Positions 1-6,329 of a DNA stretch of 9,868 nucleotides are shown piece after piece. This DNA is from Oscillospiraceae bacterium (GTDB lineage: Bacteria; Bacillota; Clostridia; Oscillospirales; Ruminococcaceae). The notes under the pieces were generated by a model. That model worked only from the letters and a program-made list of their open reading frames with translations, was not told the DNA's origin and did not search any database. Each line of letters starts with the position of its first letter. Positions within the stretch are counted from its first letter, which is position 1. Location: contig CAAFHY010000284.1 in NCBI GenBank assembly GCA_900762805.1, positions 1 to 9,868 of the forward strand, written 5' to 3'. Both the position numbers and the translations under genes were made by a program.

Positions 1-108
1 ATATTTTGGGCTGCTGGCGCACAAAAAGGTCGGTGCGGAGCGAAAAAGGCGGGCGGGGCGGCCAAGCCGCCCTCCGCCGGGCCGCAATCGCCGGCCGATT
101 TCTGCTCC

Positions 109-125
109 GCCCGTGAAATACGGGC
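109..125. promoter_or_regulatory. Perfect 17-bp dyad upstream of the LysR-gene promoter (possible operator)
   Basis: GCCCGT-gaaat-ACGGGC is a perfect inverted repeat with 6-bp arms and a 5-nt spacer. It abuts the proposed -35 box and is centred about 43 bp before the predicted transcription start. The size and place suit an operator, perhaps for autoregulation of the LysR gene. It lacks the T and A at the usual T-N11-A positions, so the binding protein is a guess. No T-run follows, so it is not a terminator. Confidence 0.35.
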
Positions 126-153
126 TTTCATCCGTCATATTTTATGGTATAAT
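125..153 (+). promoter_or_regulatory. Sigma-A promoter of the LysR-type regulator gene
   Basis: A perfect TATAAT (148-153) is preceded by TG at 145-146, giving an extended -10 (TGgTATAAT). Seventeen bases upstream is CTTTCA (125-130), a weak -35, as is usual with an extended -10. Transcription should start near base 160. This falls on the first in-frame ATG and argues against that ATG being the translation start. Confidence 0.7.
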
Positions 154-228
154 AGTGTCATGCCGCGGGCCGCCGGGCGGCGTGCGCGCCGCTCCCCGCA
201 GTCCACCACCCGGCCAAGGAGGTCAAGC

Positions 229-1146
229 ATAAATCTTCTTCACATGAAATACGCCGTCGAGATCGCCGAAACAAATTCCATCAACCGGGCGGCCGACAGG
301 CTCTTTGTCGGCCAGTCGGCGCTCAGCCGCGCCATCAAGGAGCTGGAGGCCGGTCTCGGCGTGACGCTGTTCACCCGCAGCGCCAAGGGTATGTTCCTGA
401 CGCCCGACGGCGAGGTCTTTATCCGCCATGCCAAAAAGATCCTCCGGCAGGTCGACGACGTTGAGGCGCTTTTCAAGGCCGGTCCGACCGGTAAAAAGCA
501 GTTTTCCGTCTCGGTTCCGCGCGCCAGCTATATCGCCGAGGCCTTCGCCGCCTTTTCCACCGGCATCACCGGCAATGAGGAGGCCGAGCTGTTCTATCGG
601 GAAACCAACTCCATGCACACCGTCCGGGGCGTTTTGCAGGACGACTATAAGCTCGGCATCATCCGCTGCAGCGAGCGGCACGAGAAGTATTATAAATCCC
701 TGCTGGAGGAAAAAAATCTTCTGGGCGAGCTGGTCGCCGAATTCAGCCTCGTGCTGCTCGCCGGCGCCAAAAGCCCCCTTGCCGGGCAGGAAAGCCCCTC
801 GCGCTCCGACCTGGCCGGCCTCATGGAGATCGTCCACGCCGACTCCTTCGTCCCGCCGTCCAACGGGGACGGGCAGGACGCGCCGGCCGAGAGCGGCCGC
901 CGCATCTATGTGTTTGAGCGGGGCAGTCAGCTGGAGCTGCTGGCCCGCAACCCGGAAACTTATATGTGGGTCTCGCCCCTGCCGCAGCAGCTGCTCGACC
1001 GCTTCGGTCTGGTGCAGCGCCCCTGCGCCGACGACCGCCGCCGCTGCAAGGACGTTCTCATCCACCGCCGCGACTACGCCCTGACACCGCTCGACGACCG
1101 CTTCATCAGCGAGCTTATCCGCGTCAAGCGGCAGGTGCTCCGGTAG
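229..1146 (+). CDS. LysR-type transcriptional regulator
   Basis: A DNA-binding regulator of the LysR family, 305 aa from the start chosen here, the usual length. The N-terminal winged helix-turn-helix is at about residues 18-47 (INRAADRLF...ALSRAIKELE...VTLFTR), followed by the linker helix and an effector-binding domain from about residue 91. The start is uncertain. AGGAGG at 217-222 sits six bases before an ATA codon at 229, and reading from ATA gives MNLLHMKYAVEIAET, the usual N-terminus of a common clostridial LysR subgroup. The ATG at 244 is 21 bases from the ribosome site and drops the first conserved residues. The ATG at 160 lies at the predicted transcription start and adds an Arg/Pro/Ala-rich stretch unlike the family. 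The gene lies just upstream of rex and the hydrogenase cluster in the same direction, and a LysR-type box precedes rex, so it likely controls that operon. Its ligand is unknown. Confidence 0.9.
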   Translation: MNLLHMKYAVEIAETNSINRAADRLFVGQSALSRAIKELEAGLGVTLFTRSAKGMFLTPDGEVFIRHAKKILRQVDDVEALFKAGPTGKKQFSVSVPRASYIAEAFAAFSTGITGNEEAELFYRETNSMHTVRGVLQDDYKLGIIRCSERHEKYYKSLLEEKNLLGELVAEFSLVLLAGAKSPLAGQESPSRSDLAGLMEIVHADSFVPPSNGDGQDAPAESGRRIYVFERGSQLELLARNPETYMWVSPLPQQLLDRFGLVQRPCADDRRRCKDVLIHRRDYALTPLDDRFISELIRVKRQVLR

Positions 1147-1206
1147 CGCCCGCCGGCCTTCCGCCTGCGGCGCGCACAAGCCCAAAAAGTTCAAGGCTGT
1201 ATATCG

Positions 1207-1225
1207 ATATCGGCAATACCGATAT
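1207..1225. promoter_or_regulatory. LysR-type T-N11-A dyad operator upstream of rex
   Basis: ATATCGG-caata-CCGATAT is a perfect inverted repeat with 7-bp arms and a 5-nt spacer. It contains T1210-N11-A1222, the classic LysR-type box. Its centre (1216) is about 58 bp before the predicted rex transcription start, which is where LysR recognition sites normally lie. A further CGGCAAT at 1233-1239 reaches the -35 box, where the activation half-site would be expected. No T-run follows, so it is unlikely to be a terminator. Confidence 0.6.
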
Positions 1226-1238
1226 GAGTTAACGGCAA

Positions 1239-1267
1239 TTCCCAACCGCCCCTCGGCCTGATACAAT
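1239..1267 (+). promoter_or_regulatory. Sigma-A promoter of rex and the hydrogenase cluster
   Basis: TTCCCA (1239-1244, 4 of 6 matches) and TACAAT (1262-1267, 5 of 6) are separated by 17 bp, with TG at 1259-1260 giving an extended -10. The start would be near 1274, leaving a leader of about 43 nt before rex. The weak -35 next to a LysR-type box fits an activator-dependent promoter. No full Rex operator (TTGTTAA-N4-TTAACAA) is visible here; only a GTTAAC at 1228-1233 resembles a half-site. Confidence 0.65.
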
Positions 1268-1316
1268 AACGCTGTGATATTATCGGCAGTTATCTGGCCG
1301 GACGGGAGGCGCATAT

Positions 1317-1931
1317 TTGAAAATGACAGACATCTCGCGCGCGACTCTGGGCCGCATCCCGGCCTATCTGCGATATCTGAAAAACCTGCCGCCCTGCGTG
1401 CAGACCATCTCGGCCACCGTCATCGCCAGAGAGCTGGGGCTGGGCGAGGTGCAGGTGCGCAAGGATCTCGGCGCGCTGTGCGGCACGGGCAAGCCCAAGA
1501 TCGGCTATGTCTGCGCCGAGCTGATCGACAGTCTTGAAGGCTGCCTGCGCAGCGACGACGGCGGCACCGTCATCGTCGGTGCCGGCAAGCTCGGCCGGGC
1601 TCTGCTCGACTACGGCGGCTTTGCCGCCTATGGGCTGTCGCTGCTGGCCGCCTTCGATATCAAAGTAAACCAGCCGGAGCTGACGCCGGCCGGCCGGCAT
1701 GTGCTTCCCATGGAGCAGCTGCCCGCCTTCTGCCGTGCGCATCAGATCCGGCTCGGCATCATCGCCGTGCCGGCGCAGTCGGCGCAGGCTGTCTGCAATC
1801 TGCTGTATGACAACGGCATCCGCGCCATGTGGTGCTTCGCCCCCTGCCAGCTCTACCATCCGGCCGACGCCATCATCCAATATGAAAATCTGGCGCTGTC
1901 GCTGGCGCATCTCAAATCGCAGCTGCCGTGA
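1317..1931 (+). CDS. rex: Redox-sensing transcriptional repressor Rex
   Basis: Rex represses fermentation and hydrogen genes when NADH is low and leaves DNA when NADH/NAD+ rises. The 204-aa product has the winged helix at about residues 28-62, with the signature EVQVRKDLGALCGTGKPKIGY, then a Rossmann domain with the NAD-binding loop GAGKLG (88-93), the acidic FD at 113-114, and the C-terminal FAP-QLYHP segment before the swapped helix. The TTG at 1317 lies seven bases after GGGAGG (1304-1309) and is a better-spaced start than the ATG at 1323 (13 bases). The last helix is slightly short compared with many Rex proteins, ending LAHLKSQLP. It is the first gene behind the LysR-controlled promoter, 170 bases after the LysR gene. 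Its presence links the downstream hydrogenases to NADH state. Confidence 0.95.
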   Translation: MKMTDISRATLGRIPAYLRYLKNLPPCVQTISATVIARELGLGEVQVRKDLGALCGTGKPKIGYVCAELIDSLEGCLRSDDGGTVIVGAGKLGRALLDYGGFAAYGLSLLAAFDIKVNQPELTPAGRHVLPMEQLPAFCRAHQIRLGIIAVPAQSAQAVCNLLYDNGIRAMWCFAPCQLYHPADAIIQYENLALSLAHLKSQLP

Positions 1932-2188
1932 TCCCCGGCTGCCCGCCGGGCGCGGCGGCGCAGCGCGTCCCGCGTATCCGCAGGCAGCCGCACAGGGCAA
2001 GGCTCCGTCCTGCCGCCCGCGTATTTCATCCGCAATCCATGCCGGACACGGCGTCTGCCTGCCCGCCCGCATCGCCGGCCACATCCGGCAAACCGGTCGG
2101 GTGCGCGTCGCGCCGCCCGGCCCGCCATATCATCGCCCGCCGGCCGCCGCGCTGTCCGCGCCCCGGTTGGCCTCAGGAAGGAAGCACT
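1932..2188 (+). other. GC-rich 257-base gap between rex and the phosphotransferase gene
   Basis: This stretch is very G+C-rich and open in several frames, but its translations are Pro/Arg/Ala-rich and look like no protein family. A GTG overlapping the rex stop could open an 87-residue extension of the next gene, but a proper ribosome site and conserved N-terminus appear only at 2189. No clear promoter (only an isolated TATCAT at 2128-2133), no T-tailed hairpin and no repeat were found. It is far longer than the other gaps in the operon. Confidence 0.5.
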
Positions 2189-2938
2189 ATGAATCTCGAC
2201 CGCATCATTGCTGTACGAACCAACAAAACGATCTACCGGGACGGCGACCGCTGCCTCAAGGTGTTCTGCGAGAGCTGCAATAAGTCCGACATCTTCGGCG
2301 AGGCCCTCAACCAGACGCGCGCCGGTGAAACCGGCCTGCCGGTGCCGCAGGTGCTGGAGGTCACCACCATCGAGGGCAAGTGGGCCATCGTCTCGGAATA
2401 CATCAAGGGTAAAACGCTGGCTCAGCTGATGGAGGAACACCCCGAAAGCAAGGAGGCCTACCTCAATCAGTTCGTGGATATCCAGTTGAGCATCCGGGAA
2501 AAGACCTGCCCGCTGCTCATCCGCCTCAAGGACAAAATGAACCGCATGATTTGCGACACCGACCTGCCGGCCACCGTCCGCTTCGATCTGCACGCACGGG
2601 TCGATGATATGCCCCGGCACTACAAGCTGTGCCACGGCGACTTCAACCCCACCAATATCGTCGTCACGCCGGACGGCACGCCTTATATCCTCGACTGGGC
2701 GCAGGCCACACAGGGCAACGCCGGGGCCGACGCCGCCCGCACCTATCTGCTGTTCTGGCTGGACGGAGACATCAGCGGCGCCGAGCGCTATCTGGAGCTG
2801 TTCTGCGAAAAGAGCGGGGCCGATCGGGAATATGTCAAAAAGTGGATGCCCCTCGTGGCCGCTGCCGAGCTTGTCAAGGGCAATGCCGCCGAGCGCGAAT
2901 TCCTGCGCTCGTGGATCGAAAAGCCCTGCTGCCAGTAA
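2189..2938 (+). CDS. APH/choline-kinase-fold phosphotransferase
   Basis: A 249-aa kinase-like protein of the aminoglycoside phosphotransferase superfamily (APH, PF01636 type). Visible are the ATP-anchoring lysine in CLKVF (K24), a helix-C glutamate (E38), the hinge after IVSEYIKGKTL, the catalytic loop HGDFNPTN (D151 base, N156 metal ligand) and the metal-binding ILDW (D169). All catalytic residues are present, so it should be active. The start follows AGGAAGG (2175-2181) by seven bases. Antibiotic resistance is an unlikely role here: the gene sits between rex and redox genes, and a PP2C phosphatase lies downstream. The substrate could be a small molecule or a protein; the sequence does not say. 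From memory, kinases of this kind recur beside clostridial HydS genes. Confidence 0.88.
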   Translation: MNLDRIIAVRTNKTIYRDGDRCLKVFCESCNKSDIFGEALNQTRAGETGLPVPQVLEVTTIEGKWAIVSEYIKGKTLAQLMEEHPESKEAYLNQFVDIQLSIREKTCPLLIRLKDKMNRMICDTDLPATVRFDLHARVDDMPRHYKLCHGDFNPTNIVVTPDGTPYILDWAQATQGNAGADAARTYLLFWLDGDISGAERYLELFCEKSGADREYVKKWMPLVAAAELVKGNAAEREFLRSWIEKPCCQ

Positions 2939-2970
2939 ATCAATTAAACCGCTTTCAGGGGGAAAACAAT

Positions 2971-3213
2971 ATGAAAATCACAGTATGCATCGGATCATCC
3001 TGCCACATCAAGGGCTCGCGCCAGGTCGTCGAGCAGCTCCAGTCGCTGGTCCATGAGGCCGATCTGGGCGACAGCATCGAGCTGGCCGGCACCTTCTGCA
3101 TGGGCCGGTGTCAGGAGGGGGTCTGCGTAACGGTTGACGGCGACTTTTTTTCGGTCAGCCCGGAGACTGTGCGCGCCTTTTTCGAGGAAACAGTCCTGCC
3201 GCGGGTGAAGTGA
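2971..3213 (+). CDS. Small thioredoxin-fold [2Fe-2S] ferredoxin-like protein (copy 1)
   Basis: An 80-aa protein of the NuoE/HydC-like thioredoxin-fold [2Fe-2S] family, reduced to the cluster-binding domain. Four cysteines have the family spacing: C6-x4-C11 in VCIGSSCHIKG and C43-x3-C47 in GTFCMGRC. An extra cysteine follows at C52. It likely carries electrons to or from the hydrogenases encoded downstream, or helps them sense redox state. AGGGGG (2957-2962) lies eight bases before the ATG, 32 nt after the kinase stop. A second copy follows after one base. It lacks the N-terminal helical domain of full NuoE/HydC subunits. Confidence 0.9.
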   Translation: MKITVCIGSSCHIKGSRQVVEQLQSLVHEADLGDSIELAGTFCMGRCQEGVCVTVDGDFFSVSPETVRAFFEETVLPRVK

Positions 3214-3214
3214 T

Positions 3215-3475
3215 ATGATCGTACAAATCTGCGTCGGCTCCTCCTGCCATCTGAAGGGCTCCGAACGGATCGTCGAGCTGTTTCAGTCGGCCATCGCCGA
3301 GCATAAGCTGGAGGACGACATCACGCTGGCCGGCAGCTTCTGCACCGGCAAGTGCAACCGTGTCGGTGTTACCATCACGGTCGATGACGATATCTATACC
3401 GGCGTCACACCGGAAAACTTCGGCACATTTTTTGAGGACAAGATCCTCAGGCCGCTCACCGTCGAAAGGAAGTAG
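3215..3475 (+). CDS. Small thioredoxin-fold [2Fe-2S] ferredoxin-like protein (copy 2)
   Basis: An 86-aa paralogue of the protein encoded just upstream, with the cluster cysteines at the same positions (C6, C11, C43, C47) and the shared phrases GSSCH-KGS and LAGxFCxGxC. It has no equivalent of C52 in copy 1; there the chain reads NRVGVTITVDDDIY. The ATG starts one base after the previous stop and has only a weak ribosome site within the end of copy 1, so translation is probably coupled. The pair looks like a tandem duplication that has diverged, perhaps giving two carriers with different potentials or partners (HydS versus the second hydrogenase). It may also act as a heterodimer with copy 1. 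Confidence 0.9.
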   Translation: MIVQICVGSSCHLKGSERIVELFQSAIAEHKLEDDITLAGSFCTGKCNRVGVTITVDDDIYTGVTPENFGTFFEDKILRPLTVERK

Positions 3476-3481
3476 CAGACC

Positions 3482-5155
3482 ATGGAGTGCTTGACACTGA
3501 AAAAATCAAACTGCAGGAACTGCTATAAGTGCATCCGGCACTGCCCCGTCAAATCCATCCGCTTTTCCGGCAACCAGGCTTACATCATTGGCAACGAGTG
3601 CATCATGTGCGGTCAGTGCTTTGTTGTCTGTCCGCAGGACGCCAAGCAGATCGTCGATGAGACCGAAAAGGTCAAGGTGCTGCTGCAGTCCGATGCGCCG
3701 GTCGTCGTCAGCCTGGCCCCCTCCTTTATCGCCAATTACGAGGGCGCCGGCATCGGCTCGATGCGCAAAGCACTCAAGCAGCTCGGCTTCTACGACGTTG
3801 AAGAGACAGCTGTCGGCGCCACCATCGTCAAGCGGGAATACGACCGCCTCGTCGATACGGCGGCCAACGATATCATCATCTCCTCCTGCTGCCATTCGGT
3901 CAACCTGCTGATCCAGAAGCACTTCCCTGCCGTGCTGCCCTACCTTGCCAACGTGCTGTCGCCCATGCAGGCCCACTGCTGCGACATCAAAAAGCGCATC
4001 CCCGGCGCCAAGACCGTCTTTATTGGTCCCTGCGTCGCCAAAAAGGACGAGGCTCAGCACTATGAGGGCATCGTTGACGCCGTGCTGACCTTCGATGAGC
4101 TGACGGCATGGCTGCGCGCCGAGGGCATAGAGCTGGATCAGGCCACCGAGCCGGACGAAAACAGCCGCGCCCGCTTCTTCCCGACGACGGGCGGCATCCT
4201 CAAAACCATGGCGCAGGATAATCCCGACTACACCTACATGGCCATCGACGGCGCTGAAAACTGTATGGCGGCGCTGCGCGATATCGAAAGCGGCAAGCTG
4301 CACAACTGCTTTATCGAAATGTCCATCTGCGCCGGCAGCTGCATCGGCGGGCCGGTCATGGAAAAATTCCACCGCTCCCCCGTCAAGGACTATGTCGCCG
4401 TGGCCCGCTTTGCCGGCAAAAGGGACTTCGCCGTCGCCCAGCCGGAGCCGGGCGAGCTGCGCAAGGAATTCACCGTCATCATGCCGAAGCTGCAGCAGCC
4501 GACGGAGGACGAGATCCGCGAGGCGCTGCGCCAGATGGGCAAGCTCAAGCCGGCCGACGAGCTCAACTGCGGCTCCTGCGGCTACAACACCTGCCGTGAA
4601 AAGGCCATCGCCGTCTGTCAGGGCAAGGCCGAGGTCTCGATGTGCCTGCCCTTCCTCAAGGACAAGGCCGAGAACTTCTCCGATACCATTTCCCGCAACT
4701 CCCCCAACGGCCTCATCGTGCTCAACGAGAAGCTGGAGGTGCAGCAAATCAACAAGGCCGCTCTCAAGATCCTCAACCTGCGGTATGCCTCGGATATCCT
4801 CGGCGACCAGGTGGTGCGCGTGCTCGACCCGACCGATTTCATTCAGGTGCTCAGCACCGGCCGCAGCCTGCACGACAAGCGGCTCTATCTGGCCGAATAT
4901 GAAAAATATGTCGAGCTGACCATCGTCTACGACCGCGAGTACCGCCTGCTCGTGTGCATCATGCGCGATGTCACCGAGGAGGAAACACAGCGCGAAAAGA
5001 AGGAAAACATCAGCCGCCAGACCGTCGAGATCGCCGACAAGGTGGTGGACCGCCAAATGCGCATCGTGCAGGAGATCGCGTCGCTGCTGGGCGAGACGGC
5101 CGCCGAAACCAAGATCGCCCTCTCCAATCTGAAGGAGTCCATCAGCCATGAATAA
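3482..5155 (+). CDS. hydS: Putative sensory [FeFe] hydrogenase with Fe-S and PAS domains (HydS, group C-like)
   Basis: A 557-aa soluble protein. Two [4Fe-4S] motifs come first (C11/14/17/21 and C40/43/46/50). The H-cluster domain follows at about 75-310, with L1 SSCCHS (C136-C137), L2 IGPCVAKKDE (C184) and L3 EMSICAGSC (C283, C287). Next is an extra Fe-S domain (C363-x2-C366-x4-C371-x7-C379, RnfB-like), a PAS domain at about 396-500 and a helical tail. All four H-cluster cysteines are kept, but the pocket differs from catalytic enzymes: Pro to His after the L1 cysteines, Gly for the L2 Met, and Ser for the L3 Met. This architecture matches putative sensory group C hydrogenases. It has no kinase or other output domain, and its last eight bases overlap the phosphatase start, so the phosphatase is the likely output. 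AAAGGAAG (3465-3472) precedes the ATG by nine bases. Confidence 0.92.
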   Translation: MECLTLKKSNCRNCYKCIRHCPVKSIRFSGNQAYIIGNECIMCGQCFVVCPQDAKQIVDETEKVKVLLQSDAPVVVSLAPSFIANYEGAGIGSMRKALKQLGFYDVEETAVGATIVKREYDRLVDTAANDIIISSCCHSVNLLIQKHFPAVLPYLANVLSPMQAHCCDIKKRIPGAKTVFIGPCVAKKDEAQHYEGIVDAVLTFDELTAWLRAEGIELDQATEPDENSRARFFPTTGGILKTMAQDNPDYTYMAIDGAENCMAALRDIESGKLHNCFIEMSICAGSCIGGPVMEKFHRSPVKDYVAVARFAGKRDFAVAQPEPGELRKEFTVIMPKLQQPTEDEIREALRQMGKLKPADELNCGSCGYNTCREKAIAVCQGKAEVSMCLPFLKDKAENFSDTISRNSPNGLIVLNEKLEVQQINKAALKILNLRYASDILGDQVVRVLDPTDFIQVLSTGRSLHDKRLYLAEYEKYVELTIVYDREYRLLVCIMRDVTEEETQREKKENISRQTVEIADKVVDRQMRIVQEIASLLGETAAETKIALSNLKESISHE

Positions 5156-6320
5156 CCTGTGCGCTGATATCGGCTGGAAAAGCATCAACCACGAGGGCGA
5201 GCAGCTGTGCGGCGACCATGTGGACATCATCAATCAGGGTGAGAATTCCATGGTCATCGTGCTGGCCGACGGTCTCGGCAGCGGCGTCAAGGCCAGCATC
5301 CTCTCGACGCTGACCTCCAAGATCATCTCGACCATGATGGCCGAGGGGCTGGGGCTGGAGGAATGTGTATCGACCATCGCCGCCACACTTCCCATCTGCA
5401 AGGTGCGCGGCGTTGCCTACTCGACCTTCACCATCATCCATCTCATTGAAAATGAGACGGCCGAGATCATCCAGTACGACAACCCCAACGTCATCTTCCT
5501 GCGCGACGGCGAGATCTACGACTACCCCCGCACCGAGCAGAATATCGACGGCAAGCGCATCCTGCGCTCCTCGATCAAGCTGAAGGAAAACGATATCCTC
5601 ATCGCCATGAGCGACGGCTGCCCGCACGCCGGCATCGGCGTCGCCTTTAACTTCGGCTGGCGGGTCGAGGATATCGCCGAATTCATGCGCGGCATCGCCG
5701 ACGTGGGCTACACCGCCAAGACGCTGGCCACCATGCTGGTGGACGAGTGCAATAAGCTGTACAACTCCCATCCCGGCGACGACGCCACCGCCTGTGTGCT
5801 GCGCATCCGCCGGCGCGAGCCGATGAACATCCTGTTCGGCCCGCCGCGCAACCGCGACGACTGCGACCGCATGATGTCCCTCTTTTTCTCCAAGGAGGGC
5901 AAGCACATCGTCTGCGGCGGCACTACCTCATCGATCGCCGCCAAGTACCTCGGCAAGCCGCTCAAGTCCAGCCTCAATTTCGAGCGCAGCGACGTGCCGC
6001 CCACCGCCGAGATCGAGGGCGTTGACCTTGTCACCGAGGGCGTCATCACCATCAACAAGGTCATCGAATACGCCAAGGACGCACTCGGCAAGAACGAGCT
6101 GTACGAGGAATGGGGCTTCCGCCGCGACGGGGCCTCGATGATCTGCCGGATGCTCTTTGAGGAAGCCACCGACATCAATTTCTATGTGGGGCGGGCCGTC
6201 AACCCGGCCCACCAGAACCCTGACCTCCCCATCAATTTCAACATCAAAATGAACTTGGTCGAGGAGCTCTCCGACTGCCTGAAAAAGATGGGCAAGCGGA
6301 TCAAGGTCAGCTATTTTTAA
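5148..6320 (+). CDS. PP2C/SpoIIE-family serine/threonine phosphatase with an uncharacterised C-terminal domain
   Basis: A 390-aa soluble protein. The N-terminal PP2C/SpoIIE-type domain (about 1-222) shows the metal-binding motifs: D23 in GDHV, ADGLGSG (D41), MSDGCPHAG (D156) and GDDATACVL (D211, D212). It should therefore be an active Mn/Mg-dependent protein phosphatase. The C-terminal part (about 227-390) starts NILFGPPRNRDDCDR and contains a glycine/threonine loop CGGTTSSIAAKYLG (256-269) and DLVTEGVITINKVIEYAKDAL; I do not recognise it as a named domain. There are no membrane segments, and no sensor domain of its own is evident. The ATG overlaps the HydS end by eight bases, so the two are probably made in a fixed ratio and may form a complex. 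Inferred role: transmit the HydS signal by dephosphorylating an unknown protein. Confidence 0.9.
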   Translation: MNNLCADIGWKSINHEGEQLCGDHVDIINQGENSMVIVLADGLGSGVKASILSTLTSKIISTMMAEGLGLEECVSTIAATLPICKVRGVAYSTFTIIHLIENETAEIIQYDNPNVIFLRDGEIYDYPRTEQNIDGKRILRSSIKLKENDILIAMSDGCPHAGIGVAFNFGWRVEDIAEFMRGIADVGYTAKTLATMLVDECNKLYNSHPGDDATACVLRIRRREPMNILFGPPRNRDDCDRMMSLFFSKEGKHIVCGGTTSSIAAKYLGKPLKSSLNFERSDVPPTAEIEGVDLVTEGVITINKVIEYAKDALGKNELYEEWGFRRDGASMICRMLFEEATDINFYVGRAVNPAHQNPDLPINFNIKMNLVEELSDCLKKMGKRIKVSYF

Positions 6321-6329
6321 GGGGAAACT

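Noticed and set aside
1..108. Possible gene tail or control element at the left edge
   Set aside because: Two forward frames are open but low-complexity and carry no recognisable motif. The GGGCGGC-caa-GCCGCCC hairpin (56-72) has no T-run beside it on the plus strand and no adjacent gene to serve.
160..228. N-terminal extension of the LysR protein from ATG 160
   Set aside because: The ATG falls at the predicted transcription start, has no ribosome site, and adds an Arg/Pro/Ser-rich stretch not found in the family.
1228..1233. Rex autoregulatory operator at GTTAAC upstream of rex
   Set aside because: Only a six-base palindrome is present; the two TTGTTAA/TTAACAA half-sites with a 4-bp spacer are missing.
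1928..2188. 87-residue extension of the phosphotransferase from the GTG overlapping the rex stop
   Set aside because: The stretch is Pro/Arg/Ala-rich and low-complexity, and a good ribosome site and typical N-terminus occur at 2189.
2189..2938. Antibiotic (aminoglycoside) resistance gene
   Set aside because: Only the broad kinase fold supports this. The redox operon context and the lack of any mobile-element signs argue for another substrate.
3506..5233. A 575-codon open frame on the minus strand opposite the HydS-like gene
   Set aside because: Long antisense frames are expected opposite G+C-rich genes. Its translation is a low-information mirror of the sense codons, has no ribosome site, and conflicts with the clear sense domains.
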